Below, one piece after another: positions 25,119 through 34,813 of a stretch of DNA of 64,000 bases. The notes under the pieces were generated by a model. It saw only the letters and a list, made by a program, of their open reading frames with translations. It was not told the DNA's origin and did not search any database. How positions within the stretch are numbered: the stretch's first letter is position 1; every line of letters begins with the position of its first letter. The stretch covers positions 2,108,001 through 2,172,000 of the forward strand of contig NZ_CP065938.1 in assembly GCF_025232395.1 (NCBI RefSeq), given 5' to 3'. This DNA comes from Taurinivorans muris. Its GTDB lineage: Bacteria; Desulfobacterota; Desulfovibrionia; Desulfovibrionales; Desulfovibrionaceae. Position numbers and translations under genes: made by a program.

Positions 25119-26132
25119 ATGGAATCAATAAAAATTATCTGGGATTTTTTTCAAAAGGAAATACTGGGCATGCATTGGCTCAATCGCTTGCTTGGGGATA
25201 TGCTGAATGGTGTTGGTTTGGATGTTCGTGAGAGGATTGGGGGGAGTCTGCAATTTTTTCTCTATGACACGGTAAAAATTTTCTTTTTGCTTTGTTTGCT
25301 CATTTTTCTTATTTCTTATATTCAAAGTTATTTTCCTCCCGAACGGACAAAAAGAATTTTGGGAAGATTTCAGGGCGTTACTGCCAATATCTTGGCTGCC
25401 TTGCTTGGCACGGTGACGCCTTTTTGTTCTTGTTCGTCCATTCCGCTTTTTATTGGTTTTACAAGGGCTAAGCTGCCCTTGGGCGTAACGTTTTCTTTTC
25501 TGATTTCTTCGCCCATGGTCGATTTGGGGTCGCTTGTCTTATTAATGAGCATTTTTGGTTGGAAAATCGCTCTTGCGTATGTTTTTTTGGGTTTGGTTAT
25601 TGCAGTTATCGGCGGAACTGTGATTGAAAAAATACGGCTTGAAGAGTATGTGGAAGATTTTGTGCGCAACGGAAGCTCCGTTGACGGCATGGAACGGGAA
25701 TTGTATTTTGGGGATCGCGTGCGGTATGCCCGTGGTCAGGTTGCATTCATTGTGAAAAAAGTTGCGCCATATATTCTAATCGGGGTTGGTATCGGGGCTT
25801 TTATCCATAACTGGATACCTGAAAACATTATCGTGGGGCTTCTTGGTGATGATAACCCGTTCGGGGTTATTCTTGCCACGTTTGCAGGGGTTCCCATTTA
25901 TGCGGACATTTTTGGGGCGATTCCCATTGCGGAAGCATTGCTTGCCAAAGGGGCGCAGCTTGGCGTTGTCCTTTCGTTCCTAATGGGCGTGACAACGTTG
26001 TCGCTTCCTTCTCTTGTGATGCTCCGTAAGGCGGTTAAGCCTGAATTGCTTGGTATTTTTATCGGAATTTGCGTTGTCGGGATTATTCTTATAGGATATT
26101 TTTTCAATGCAGTACATTTTTTACTGATATGA
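25119..26132 (+). CDS. ArsP/SO_0444-type permease
   Basis: A 337-residue membrane protein of the permease family PF03773, which includes ArsP (organoarsenical efflux) and Cu/Zn exporters. About eight membrane helices are visible and the family signature TPFCSCSSIPLFIGF (Cys103, Cys105) is present; a second half repeats the pattern after residue 195 or so. I chose ATG 25119 because GGGAG lies five bases upstream; a GTG at 25107 is possible. It lies 21 bp after arsR and 12 bp before a CSSC thioredoxin-like gene, so metal(loid) or organoarsenical export is the best inference. Confidence 0.87.
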   Translation: MESIKIIWDFFQKEILGMHWLNRLLGDMLNGVGLDVRERIGGSLQFFLYDTVKIFFLLCLLIFLISYIQSYFPPERTKRILGRFQGVTANILAALLGTVTPFCSCSSIPLFIGFTRAKLPLGVTFSFLISSPMVDLGSLVLLMSIFGWKIALAYVFLGLVIAVIGGTVIEKIRLEEYVEDFVRNGSSVDGMERELYFGDRVRYARGQVAFIVKKVAPYILIGVGIGAFIHNWIPENIIVGLLGDDNPFGVILATFAGVPIYADIFGAIPIAEALLAKGAQLGVVLSFLMGVTTLSLPSLVMLRKAVKPELLGIFIGICVVGIILIGYFFNAVHFLLI

Positions 26133-26144
26133 CGGGAGGATAGT

Positions 26145-26477
26145 ATGTTCTTTTTTGGAAAGAAAAACAAAGCTGTTGATAATTCCGCAAATAATTCTGC
26201 GGGCAGCGGAAACGAACTTGCAAAGGGCGGCAATGTAACAGTAAGCAGTATCAAAGTATTGGGCGCCGGTTGTTCTTCATGTCATACGCAATTTGAAAAT
26301 GCCAAACAAGCTGTGCAGAATATGGGGCTTGTCGTGGAAGTCGACTATGTGACGGATTTACAAAAAATCATGGAATATGGCGTGCTGAGCACTCCCGCCA
26401 TTGTGATTGATGAAAACGTGGTCGCCATGGGAAATATCCTAAGCCCTGCCGATATTGAAAAACTTTTACAAAAGTGA
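26145..26477 (+). CDS. Small thioredoxin-fold protein (redox-active disulfide type 2)
   Basis: A 110-residue protein ending in a compact thioredoxin fold with active site GAGCSSCHTQF (Cys43, Cys46) and the cis-proline loop STPAIVIDE near residue 86. It matches the small redox-active disulfide protein family that commonly follows ArsP-like permeases. The first 30 residues are a polar Asn/Ser/Lys-rich tail without a signal peptide, so a cytoplasmic place is likely. GGGAGG lies before the ATG. It may reduce or pass the metal(loid) substrate to the permease, which is inference from context. Confidence 0.85.
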   Translation: MFFFGKKNKAVDNSANNSAGSGNELAKGGNVTVSSIKVLGAGCSSCHTQFENAKQAVQNMGLVVEVDYVTDLQKIMEYGVLSTPAIVIDENVVAMGNILSPADIEKLLQK

Positions 26478-26557
26478 AAAAGCAAGCAGTGTTTTAGGTT
26501 TGAAATTTTTAGTCATTATGTGCACAGGTGATAAGAATTTCAATTTTGAAATAAAAA

Positions 26558-26667
<110 letters not shown>

Positions 26668-26672
26668 ATATA

Positions 26673-26746
26673 TGGAGGCGGCTTCCAGATTTGAACTGGA
26701 GATAAAGGCTTTGCAGGCCTCTGCCTTACCACTTGGCGAAGCCGCC
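26673..26746 (-). tRNA. tRNA-Cys (GCA)
   Basis: A 74-base cloverleaf with acceptor GGCGGCT/AGCCGCC, anticodon loop CTGCAAA with anticodon GCA, T-loop AGTTCAAATCT and encoded CCA. It lies between two identical tRNA-Gly genes. Confidence 0.97.
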
Positions 26747-26766
26747 GTATATGCAATTTTTTTGTC

Positions 26767-26841
<75 letters not shown>

Positions 26842-26854
26842 TTGACGAAACACT

Positions 26855-26883
26855 TTTGTACATAACTTTTATTTGCCTGTCAA
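26855..26883 (-). promoter_or_regulatory. Predicted promoter of the tRNA Gly-Cys-Gly operon
   Basis: On the minus strand: TTGACA (26883-26878), a 17-base spacer and TACAAA (26860-26855). A perfect -35 box and correct distance to the first tRNA make this one of the stronger promoter calls here. Confidence 0.65.
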
Positions 26884-27275
26884 CAAAAAAAGCACATTTT
26901 TTTAATGTTTTTTTATATGGATTTTGGTGTGTGAAATGAGCGGGATAGGATAATTCTACCGATACATTGCATGAGGTTTTGCAAATAAAAGAAAATGGTT
27001 GCGTACGGATTGGAGCGGTGAAAAGTATTTTAATATGAACTCGTCGTTCTATACATGGTAAATGCGCTGAAAAAAATTTTTTGATTATCCCAACTCAGAG
27101 CTTTAATGCCTGCATAGAACATTGCTGTATGAATATATTCTTTGCGGCAGATTGTTTTTCTTAGTTAAAACGAAGCGTAATAGTCATGCAGAATATTTTA
27201 TTAAAAAATTATTAGAACTCCGTAAAAATAATGAGGCGTAAAAAGCAAATACATAGAAACGTAAGGACAAACAAA
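26884..27275. other. Gene-free region before the alaS terminator
   Basis: About 390 AT-rich bases without an ORF with a ribosome binding site, tRNA or strong hairpin. It lies beyond the 3' end of leftward alaS and upstream of the leftward tRNA operon, so nothing needs to start here apart from that operon's promoter region. Confidence 0.5.
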
Positions 27276-27316
27276 CACCCCATTTATCGGTTTTGTTTTC
27301 GCCAATAAATGGGGTG
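27276..27316 (-). terminator. Terminator of recA-alaS
   Basis: CACCCCATTTAT (27276-27287) and ATAAATGGGGTG (27305-27316) form a 12-bp perfect stem with a 17-base loop. On the minus strand it ends in TTTGTTTG, 25 bases after alaS. Confidence 0.8.
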
Positions 27317-27341
27317 CCGTGTATTTGGGGAGCTTTTTTGT

Positions 27342-29987
27342 TTAAAGTAATGTCTTGATTTTTTCCAAGGCGTCATTGATGCCTTGAGGTTTTGTTCCGC
27401 CCGCTTGGGCTACATCGGGACGTCCTCCGCCGGAACCGTCAATACATGCGGCAATTTCTTTAATCAAGCTTGGCGCTGTGTATTTCGCATGCAAATCTTT
27501 TGACACATAAAGAATAAGGGACGCTTTGCCGCCGTCTTCCATAGCAAGAAGAGCCACACCGCTTGGCAGTTTGGAGCGGACATCATCCATTAAATCACGC
27601 AACGCTTTCACGCTCATGCTCGGAACTTTTTGGCTCAGGATTTTGATGCCGTTTATTTCTTGCACAGCATTCATGATATCGCCGCTGGCTGAGGCATTGG
27701 CTTTATCAAGTTCTTTGCGTAAGCTTTTGATTTCTTTTTGCAAAGCGTCGACACGAGGAAGGATTTCCCCTTGTTTTGCTTTGAGTTCATGGCAAAGAGC
27801 TTTGCTTTCTTCACGCAGGGCTTTTACTTGGCGGATGGCGTTCCAGCCCGTGACAGCTTCAATACGGCGGGTGCCGGCAGCCACACCGGATTCGGATACG
27901 ATTAAGAACAACCCTGCTTCGCCTGTATTGGATAAATGTGTTCCTCCGCAAAGTTCCATGGAAACCGTTTCTTTTCCATTGCCAACGCTAAGCACGCGCA
28001 CGGTGTTTCCGTATTTTTCACCGAAAAGGGCGACAGCGCCTTTTTCCTGGGCTTCTTTTTGGCTCATTTCTTCGGCGATAACAGGATATGCTCCCATAAT
28101 CATTTGATTGACTTTGCATTCAACCAAGGCGATTTCCTCTTCTGTCATGGGGGAAATATGGTTGAAGTCAAAACGCAGGCGTTCGGCGTTCACCATGGAC
28201 CCGGCTTGGTTGACGTGTTCGCCTAAAACTGCTTTCAGGGCGGAATGCAGCAAGTGCGTGCAGGTGTGGTTTCTTGCCGTTGCTTGCCTGTTTTTATCGT
28301 TCACTTGGAGCACGACAGTTTCGCCTGTACAGAGATTTCCTTGTTCCGCAGCAACTTCATGTATGATGGTTTGTTGAATTTTCAGGGTGTCGTCAACCCT
28401 GATTTGTGATGTTCCGGTGCTGATACAGCCCGTATCACCGATTTGTCCGCCGCCTGCACCGTAGAAAGGAGTTTTTTCCGTGATGACATAACCGCGTTTG
28501 CCCTCTGCGAGTTTTTCCGTTTTTTGGGCGTTTTCGTCCAAAATGCATAAAATTTTGCTTTCAGCATGCAGGGTTTCATACCCGACAAACCGTGATTGAA
28601 CGTTTTCCGTCAGGACCGTTTTAAAGCGTGTGGCCAAATCCTTTTCGCCGGAACCTTTCCATGCCGCTCTTGCCCGTTCTTTTTGCCGTTTCATTTCATT
28701 GTTGTAACCGTCAACATCAATGCTGAAATTGTGTTTTCTGGCGATGTCGTCAACAATATCAAGAGGAAAACCATACGTATCGTATAATTTGAAAGCAACG
28801 CCGCCCGCGATGACTGTTTTCTTTTGCGTTTTCAGGGTTTGGATTTCTTCTTCCAAAAGGAGTAAGCCCTTATCGAGGGTAAGGCGGAAGCGGTCTTCTT
28901 CTTCATGTACGGCTTTGAGAATAAAATCTTGGCTCTTCACAAGCTCCGGATAGGCCTTGCCCATAATTTCAATGACTTTTCCGACGGTTCTGTACATGAA
29001 CGCCGTTTTGTTCAAGCCGATAAGGGTGCCGAAGCGCAAAGCTCGGCGGATTAAACGGCGCAAAACATAGCCCCGCCCTTCATTGGAAGGAAGAACGCCG
29101 TCTGCAATCAAAAAGGCGGCTGCACGGCTGTGGTCCGCAATAACCCGCAGGGCAGTGTCCACATCGTTGGTGTCAGGCAGGCTGTTGCTGTAAGCAACGC
29201 CCGCATCGTTCGCTGTGAATTGGATAATATCCTGAAAAAGATCGCAGTCGAAATTGGAGCGTTTATTTTGGCAGACAGCCGCAATGCGTTCCAAGCCCAT
29301 GCCGGTGTCGATGCAAGGGTGGGCGAGGGGTTCACGGGTTCCGTCCGCTTTTTGGTTATATTGCATGAAAACCAGGTTCCAAATTTCCAAAAAACGGTCG
29401 CAATCGCATTTTCCGATGCCGCAGTTGTCACCGCAAGTCATGTCTTCGCCTTGGTCAATGAAAATTTCAGAACAGGGACCGCAGGGACCGGTGTCGCCCA
29501 TGCTCCAAAAATTATCTTTTCCAGGTATTCTGAAAATTCTGTCAGCATCAACGCCTACTTCGTCCCGCCATAAATTGAATGCCTCATCGTCATCAATGTA
29601 AACGGTAACATAGAGGCGGTCTTTGGGAAGACTCAATTCTTCCGTGACAAATTTCCAAGCAAAGTTCATTGCGTCTTTTTTGAAATAATCGCCGAAAGAG
29701 AAGTTGCCGAGCATTTCAAAAAAAGTATGGTGGCGGGCTGTGCGCCCGACATTTTCCAAGTCGTTGTGCTTTCCGCTCACACGCAGGCATTTTTGGGCGG
29801 TGGTGGCGCGTTTTGTTCCGATATTTTCCTGTCCGAGAAAAACATTTTTAAATTGCACCATTCCCGCGTTGCAGAAAAGCAAACTGGGGTCGTTGTGAGG
29901 GATGAGAGAAGAAGAGTTTATTCTCTTGTGGCTGTTTTTTTCAAAATAAGCTAAAAATTTTTCACGTATTTCTTGAGCTGTCAGCAT
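27342..29987 (-). CDS. alaS: Alanyl-tRNA synthetase
   Basis: Charges tRNA-Ala and edits mischarged Ser/Gly. The 881 residues include the class II catalytic core ([13 protein letters not shown], then [10 protein letters not shown]), the editing domain with [11 protein letters not shown] and CGGTH zinc/catalytic motifs, a coiled-coil linker rich in Lys/Glu, and the DHHA1 C-terminal domain ending with [15 protein letters not shown] 29987 follows AAGGGGA; a longer frame to 30032 overlaps recA. It starts 10 bp after recA, making a recA-alaS operon; recX, often between them, is absent. Confidence 0.97.
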   Translation of the reverse strand: MLTAQEIREKFLAYFEKNSHKRINSSSLIPHNDPSLLFCNAGMVQFKNVFLGQENIGTKRATTAQKCLRVSGKHNDLENVGRTARHHTFFEMLGNFSFGDYFKKDAMNFAWKFVTEELSLPKDRLYVTVYIDDDEAFNLWRDEVGVDADRIFRIPGKDNFWSMGDTGPCGPCSEIFIDQGEDMTCGDNCGIGKCDCDRFLEIWNLVFMQYNQKADGTREPLAHPCIDTGMGLERIAAVCQNKRSNFDCDLFQDIIQFTANDAGVAYSNSLPDTNDVDTALRVIADHSRAAAFLIADGVLPSNEGRGYVLRRLIRRALRFGTLIGLNKTAFMYRTVGKVIEIMGKAYPELVKSQDFILKAVHEEEDRFRLTLDKGLLLLEEEIQTLKTQKKTVIAGGVAFKLYDTYGFPLDIVDDIARKHNFSIDVDGYNNEMKRQKERARAAWKGSGEKDLATRFKTVLTENVQSRFVGYETLHAESKILCILDENAQKTEKLAEGKRGYVITEKTPFYGAGGGQIGDTGCISTGTSQIRVDDTLKIQQTIIHEVAAEQGNLCTGETVVLQVNDKNRQATARNHTCTHLLHSALKAVLGEHVNQAGSMVNAERLRFDFNHISPMTEEEIALVECKVNQMIMGAYPVIAEEMSQKEAQEKGAVALFGEKYGNTVRVLSVGNGKETVSMELCGGTHLSNTGEAGLFLIVSESGVAAGTRRIEAVTGWNAIRQVKALREESKALCHELKAKQGEILPRVDALQKEIKSLRKELDKANASASGDIMNAVQEINGIKILSQKVPSMSVKALRDLMDDVRSKLPSGVALLAMEDGGKASLILYVSKDLHAKYTAPSLIKEIAACIDGSGGGRPDVAQAGGTKPQGINDALEKIKTLL

Positions 29988-29997
29988 AAAAATCCCC

Positions 29998-31068
29998 TTA
30001 TTCCTCGCCCGGTTCATCAAAATCGTCTTCATCCATGCTTGAGAGCATATCGGAATTCATGCCTAAATGTTCAATGACCTTAGCTTCGATTTCACTGCGG
30101 AGAGCTTCGTTTTCATCAAGCATGGTACGCACGTTGTCACGTCCCTGCCCCAATTTTTCAGAACCGTACGCGAACCATGCGCCGCTTTTGTCGATAATTC
30201 CGGCAGTAACCCCTAAATCAATGATTTCGGCGGAGCGGGAAATACCTGTGCCGAAAATAATATCGAATTTCGCTTCCCTGAAAGGAGGAGCCATTTTGTT
30301 CTTCACGACTTTGACACGGGTTGTCGCCCCATATGATTCTTCCTTATCTTTCAGCGTTTGGATTTTTCTGATGTCCATACGCACGGAGCTGTAAAATTTA
30401 AGAGCGTTTCCGCCGGTCGTGGTTTCAGGGCTTCCATAGCCCATGGTGCCGATTTTCATACGGATTTGGTTGATAAAAATTACGCAGGTTCTGGATTTGT
30501 GGATAGTGCCTGTTAATTTTCTCAGCGCGTGGCTCATAAGACGGGCATGTCCGCCGACTTGGGTTTCGCCCATATTGCCTTCCAATTCCGATTGGGGAAT
30601 GAGGGCGGCGACGGAGTCGATGACGACCAGGTCGACAGCTCCGGAGCGTACAAGCATATCGGCAATATCAAGGGCTTGTTCTCCGTGGTCGGGTTGGGAA
30701 ATGAGCAGTTCATCGACTTTTACGCCGAGGCGCGCGGCATAGGTCGTATCAAGTGCGTGTTCGGCGTCAATAAAAGCCGCGGTGCCGCCCTGTTTTTGGC
30801 ATTCTGCGATAACGTGCAGGGTAAGGGTCGTTTTGCCTGAAGATTCAGGTCCGTAAATTTCCGTAACGCGTCCTTTGGGCACTCCGCCAATACCGAGGGC
30901 GAGGTCTAATCCGATAGAACCTGTAGGAATAACAGGAACCTGCACATGGGCGTTGTCTGATAATTTCATGACAGCACCTTGGCCGTATTTTTTTTCAATG
31001 GTGGTGAGAGCGGTTTTCAGAGCTTCCAATTTTGCGTCTTCTTGTGAAAGCGTGGGCTTTTTTGCCAT
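29998..31068 (-). CDS. recA: Recombinase RecA
   Basis: Strand-exchange ATPase and activator of LexA cleavage. The 356-residue protein has Walker A GPESSGKT (73-80), the catalytic glutamate region, [10 protein letters not shown] Walker B, loop L1/L2 sequence ([20 protein letters not shown]) and an acidic C-terminus ([11 protein letters not shown]). ATG 31068 follows AAGGAA by seven bases. I looked for a LexA-type palindrome in the roughly 140 bases upstream and found none I would mark. Confidence 0.98.
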   Translation of the reverse strand: MAKKPTLSQEDAKLEALKTALTTIEKKYGQGAVMKLSDNAHVQVPVIPTGSIGLDLALGIGGVPKGRVTEIYGPESSGKTTLTLHVIAECQKQGGTAAFIDAEHALDTTYAARLGVKVDELLISQPDHGEQALDIADMLVRSGAVDLVVIDSVAALIPQSELEGNMGETQVGGHARLMSHALRKLTGTIHKSRTCVIFINQIRMKIGTMGYGSPETTTGGNALKFYSSVRMDIRKIQTLKDKEESYGATTRVKVVKNKMAPPFREAKFDIIFGTGISRSAEIIDLGVTAGIIDKSGAWFAYGSEKLGQGRDNVRTMLDENEALRSEIEAKVIEHLGMNSDMLSSMDEDDFDEPGEE

Positions 31069-31210
31069 AGTATATTTCCTTTTTAAGTATGCTATCAATA
31101 TATTGTTTATAACCTTTTTGGCTTTGGCTGTCAAATAAGGGAAAATTGCGGCAAGGGAACGTGCGGACTTCTTCGCTTGCCTTTTTGCCTGTCTTTGCTA
31201 TACTTTTTTC

Positions 31211-32275
31211 ATGATGAAACAATATGACGCATTAGCTCTTTTTTCCGGTGGCTTGGACAGTATTTTAGCCGCAAGGCTGATGATGGAGCAGGGAAAAAAA
31301 ATCCTTTGCCTGCATTTTACCAGTCCTTTTTTTGGGGATAACGCCGCCGTTCCTTTTTGGGAAAGAAAATACGGATTGGAAATACTGCCTGTTGACATTT
31401 CCGACGAATATTGTCAAATGCTTTGCAGTAATCCTGCAAACGGCTTTGGCAGCGCATTAAACCCCTGTGTCGACTGCAAAATTATCATGATGAAAAAAGC
31501 CAAAGCGCTTATGGCGGAATATGGGGCGAAATTTTTAATTTCCGGCGAAGTTTTGGGGCAGCGCCCCATGTCGCAGCGGCGTGATACGTTGAATGTGATA
31601 CGGCGTGACGCCGAGGTGAGGGATATTTTGCTTCGTCCTTTATCCGCTTTGCATATGGAGGCATTGCCCGTTGAGTTGTCCGGCGAGGTGGACCGGGAAA
31701 AGCTTCTGGGATTGTATGGACGGGGCAGGAAAGAACAGCTTTCTTTGGCAAAGCGTTTCAATATCGTTGATATTCCGACCGCAGGCGGCGGCTGCAAACT
31801 CACGGAAAAGGAAAATGCGCGGCGTTATTACGAAGTCATGCAAAAAGTGCGAAAGCCGAGCGCTAATGATTTTTTTCTGGCAAATCACGGACGCCAGCTT
31901 TGGAACGGAAATATTTGGGTCAGTATCGGGCGCAAGCAGGCTGATAACGAGCAAATGCGGCAATATCAAAAAGAAAGCGATTATATTTTGCGGATTGAAC
32001 ATTTCCCAAGTCCTTACTGCATTGTCCGTCAAACCGAAAATAAGCCGGTTCCTGCTGAAGAATTGCAACTTATCGGAAGTATTTTAGCGAGTTATTCCAA
32101 TAAGGCATGTGCCTTTTTTACAGAAAAAAAAGAGCCTGTTTCCATAAAAATCGAGCATAACGGAAATCTTGAACGAATCGGTGTCGAGCCTAAACGCTAT
32201 GAGCAATACAGGGAATTGCGTTTTGAGGAAATTAAAGACGCATTGCAGCAATTGAAGAAAAATATGGCGGAATAA
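31211..32275 (+). CDS. PP-loop tRNA-thiolation-type protein
   Basis: A 354-residue protein related to MnmA/ThiI-type tRNA sulfurtransferases. It has the ATP pyrophosphatase loop FSGGLDS (11-17), a conserved NPCVDCK motif (Cys86, Cys89) and AGGGCKLT with Cys195, spaced like the two catalytic cysteines of MnmA. The C-terminal 150 residues, partly similar to NFACT-associated tRNA-binding domains, carry no other recognised enzyme motif. It is not a typical MnmA (which has G-M-S-G-G-V-D-S), so the modified position is unknown. It is divergent from recA, and the ribosome binding site is weak. Confidence 0.75.
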   Translation: MMKQYDALALFSGGLDSILAARLMMEQGKKILCLHFTSPFFGDNAAVPFWERKYGLEILPVDISDEYCQMLCSNPANGFGSALNPCVDCKIIMMKKAKALMAEYGAKFLISGEVLGQRPMSQRRDTLNVIRRDAEVRDILLRPLSALHMEALPVELSGEVDREKLLGLYGRGRKEQLSLAKRFNIVDIPTAGGGCKLTEKENARRYYEVMQKVRKPSANDFFLANHGRQLWNGNIWVSIGRKQADNEQMRQYQKESDYILRIEHFPSPYCIVRQTENKPVPAEELQLIGSILASYSNKACAFFTEKKEPVSIKIEHNGNLERIGVEPKRYEQYRELRFEEIKDALQQLKKNMAE

Positions 32276-32280
32276 GTATC

Positions 32281-33309
32281 TTAGGAAACTTTTTTGTAGG
32301 AAACAAGCTGTATCAATCTTTCTTTATTGAGTTTATGCCTTGTGCCAAGATGTTCTATGATTTGTTCAAGAGTGAATTTCGGATTGCGGAATAAGAGAAT
32401 AAGTTCTTGCAAAATCTCAATTTGCTCTTCCGGCATGAAGAGCGCGTAGCGTACAAGCTCTTTTTGCTGCAAAACGGTTTTGTCGCCGGAAATGAGAAAT
32501 TTATAGAGCAGGGCTTCAAAAAAACTTTGAAAACGGATTTCCTCCGCCGCATGGATAAAATTTTCCGCATGGCAATTAATAACGATGTCGGGCTGAATTT
32601 GCCGCAAAATTTCCTTATCGAAACCTGTTGTCTGAAAAAAGAAAACATGGCTGAAATATTGGCTGATAGTGTTTATGGAAAAGCGGGTGAAGGAATCCCC
32701 GAAAATAACCCCGACCAAACGGCTGTGTTTTGGGTTTTCGCAAAGAATCAATCCTCCGACGTTGACTATCTCGTTGTAATAAATGATGTTGTTTTGCGGG
32801 TAGCGCCAGCACAGGGCTTGCGGGCAAGGCTCGGAGCTTATTTTTATCCATAAATCATGCAAAGGTGTTGTGTAAAATTTTTCCAAGCCTGAGGGAAGCT
32901 TCTGTTTTAATAGACCGGCATATAATTGGTCGCAGGCAAAATCGTTCCAGTGGGTATCGTATTGATAATAGCAATGCTCTTGTTTTTTGAGTTCCTGAAA
33001 AAAGGACAGGGGATACTTTGCAGGCGTATGCTCTTGCAGCTGCATGGCGGGGCGGTTGTCGGAAATGGGGTAGTGTTTTAATTTTTCCTTATAAACGCAT
33101 TGCTTGAGCGGAAGAATGATAAAATGATAGGCAGCGCCGAAAGAGGCGCAAAAGCTTTGCCGTTGTTCCAATTCCTGTTTCCATGCTTGTATTTGGTCCT
33201 TATTGAGGGAAGATTTTCCCTGCAAAATGGAATGGATGGCATTTGTGCCCTCATAAGCGAAAAGCCATGAATCATCGGAAATGAGAACATCATTTAAAAT
33301 CGAGTGCAT
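32281..33309 (-). CDS. AlgX/AlgJ-like SGNH-hydrolase-fold protein
   Basis: A 342-residue protein with the signature of the AlgX/AlgJ acetyltransferase-like SGNH group: FIILPLKQCVYKEKL (63-77), YYQYDTHWNDFA (114-125) with the catalytic-type Asp-x-His, and VIFGDSFTRF (201-210) with the G-D-S nucleophile block. Such proteins O-acetylate or bind exopolysaccharides, but no signal peptide is visible here, so it may act in the cytoplasm or be moved by a partner. Its start lies 2 bp after the 112-residue gene upstream. The last 90 residues are helical. The substrate cannot be inferred. Confidence 0.65.
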   Translation of the reverse strand: MHSILNDVLISDDSWLFAYEGTNAIHSILQGKSSLNKDQIQAWKQELEQRQSFCASFGAAYHFIILPLKQCVYKEKLKHYPISDNRPAMQLQEHTPAKYPLSFFQELKKQEHCYYQYDTHWNDFACDQLYAGLLKQKLPSGLEKFYTTPLHDLWIKISSEPCPQALCWRYPQNNIIYYNEIVNVGGLILCENPKHSRLVGVIFGDSFTRFSINTISQYFSHVFFFQTTGFDKEILRQIQPDIVINCHAENFIHAAEEIRFQSFFEALLYKFLISGDKTVLQQKELVRYALFMPEEQIEILQELILLFRNPKFTLEQIIEHLGTRHKLNKERLIQLVSYKKVS

Positions 33310-33311
33310 TC

Positions 33312-33650
33312 TTACAGGCTTTGGATAAGTTTTTCCAGATTATTGGGTTCGCCCTCCCGGTAATCTTCCGGGTAAAGGAGCGCGGACATGAACCACGGAG
33401 AATTTACCTGCAAAGATTTTTTGGCACTTTCGGAAAATCCGTGCAGGGTCAGTAAAACGTTTTCCGCTTGTTCAATATCCGAAATGTCTTGTTTTCGGGC
33501 GTTGTCGTATAGCGCTGCAAGAATGTGTGCTTTTTCATGCATGCAGCTGACATATTCCTGCTTGTTTTCCGAGGACAGCATTTTTTTCGCTTTTGCTTCA
33601 ATATCTTGAATTTGTTTGGCGGTTTGCAAAAGATATTCTTTCAGAACCAT
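33312..33650 (-). CDS. Hypothetical helical protein, partner of the SGNH gene
   Basis: A 112-residue mostly helical protein (KEYLLQTAKQIQDIEAKAKK near the start) without a recognised family. It has a good AAAGGAAA site before the ATG, and the next gene begins 2 bp after its stop, so the two are translationally coupled. No signal peptide, membrane segment or cysteine pair is visible. A structural or regulatory partner of the SGNH protein is the simplest guess. Confidence 0.6.
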   Translation of the reverse strand: MVLKEYLLQTAKQIQDIEAKAKKMLSSENKQEYVSCMHEKAHILAALYDNARKQDISDIEQAENVLLTLHGFSESAKKSLQVNSPWFMSALLYPEDYREGEPNNLEKLIQSL

Positions 33651-33674
33651 GGATTTTCCTTTGCTTTTTCAATA

Positions 33675-34787
33675 TTATTTGCGTTTTTTGAGAACTTTTT
33701 TCATTATTTTCAACGCGTTTTCCATTTTTTCTTTTTTGGCTTGCGTTCCCATGTGTCCGATTCTGAATATTTTTCCGTCCATGGGACCAAAACTGCCCGC
33801 AATGTACATGCCATATTCGGCAAGAGCCCATTTCCATGACTTGAAATCAAACCCTTTTGGCAGCATGGCAGCCGTGCAGGTTGGGGAATTGACGGCTTCG
33901 GGGCTTGTCCAAAGCGGTATGCCAAGTTCTTTCAAGCCGTTTCTGCATAGTTCGGCAACTTCGAGGTGACGGCGGTATACAGTTTCAAGTCCTTCTTTTT
34001 CAAGCAGCTGCGCGGACTTATGCAAAGCCTGTATGCCGGTATAACAAGGAGTGTAAGGAAATTTCATGGGATTTTCGGCTGCATTGTGGAAAGGCAGAAT
34101 ACTGTCATATCCGGCATAGCCTACTTTTTCCGCAATTTCCCAAGCTGTATCGCTTACAAGCATGATGCCCGTGAAAGGAGGGCAGGAAAAACACTTCTGC
34201 GAACCGCCGAGCAGAATATCGCAGTTCCATGCGTCAGTTTTTATTTCAGCTCCGCCCATGCTGGCGACGGCGTCAACAACCAATAAAGGCACATTGCGTT
34301 CTTTTTTGAGTTTTCCGAGTTCTTCAAGAGGGTTGAGCGTACCTGAAGGCGTTTCGCAATGAACGGCGGTGATCATCACAGGTTTGGTGCGCTTAATCGC
34401 TTCGTCAATACGTTCCAAATCGTTCCGGGTAATGGTGCTGTCGTAGGGGAAAGAAACCTTATCGACAACACAGCCCAGACTTTCCGCCATATCGGCAAAG
34501 CCGTCGCCAAAAACACCGGTTCCAACCGTAACGACCTTGTCACCTGCCTTCAAACAGCTTTTTAATGCACCCCAAAGACCGACCATGGCTTCGCCTGTCG
34601 GGAAAATCGCCTCATTTTCCGTATTGCAGATTTTTTGGATTTTTTTCGTAAGATCGGCATAAAGTTCCGTGTATTCCGTTCCGAAGCGGGGCGGAGCGAA
34701 ATCCTTATGCATGACTTTTGCAATTTTCGGGTGAATGGTTACGGGACCCGGATAAAATGGCAAGGCGCCATACGCTTTGAAACCCAT
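33675..34787 (-). CDS. Class V aminotransferase (alanine-glyoxylate / serine-pyruvate type)
   Basis: A 370-residue PLP enzyme of fold type I, class V. The PLP lysine is in LLGGSQKCFSCPP (Lys198), the PLP-nitrogen aspartate in LLVVDAVASMGG (Asp172), and the N-terminal FYPGPVTIHPKI segment is typical of alanine-glyoxylate or serine-glyoxylate aminotransferases. Amino donor and acceptor cannot be read from sequence; in this group it may also act on phosphonates or sulfonates. I chose ATG 34787 with AAGGAA six bases upstream over a TTG two codons earlier. It lies 26 bp after gatA on the same strand. Confidence 0.82.
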   Translation of the reverse strand: MGFKAYGALPFYPGPVTIHPKIAKVMHKDFAPPRFGTEYTELYADLTKKIQKICNTENEAIFPTGEAMVGLWGALKSCLKAGDKVVTVGTGVFGDGFADMAESLGCVVDKVSFPYDSTITRNDLERIDEAIKRTKPVMITAVHCETPSGTLNPLEELGKLKKERNVPLLVVDAVASMGGAEIKTDAWNCDILLGGSQKCFSCPPFTGIMLVSDTAWEIAEKVGYAGYDSILPFHNAAENPMKFPYTPCYTGIQALHKSAQLLEKEGLETVYRRHLEVAELCRNGLKELGIPLWTSPEAVNSPTCTAAMLPKGFDFKSWKWALAEYGMYIAGSFGPMDGKIFRIGHMGTQAKKEKMENALKIMKKVLKKRK

Positions 34788-34813
34788 GCTCAATTCCTTT
34801 CAGATCAGTATAA

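Noticed and set aside
31069-31210. LexA operator upstream of recA
   Set aside because: No CTGT-N8-ACAG-type or other clear palindrome was found in the gap.
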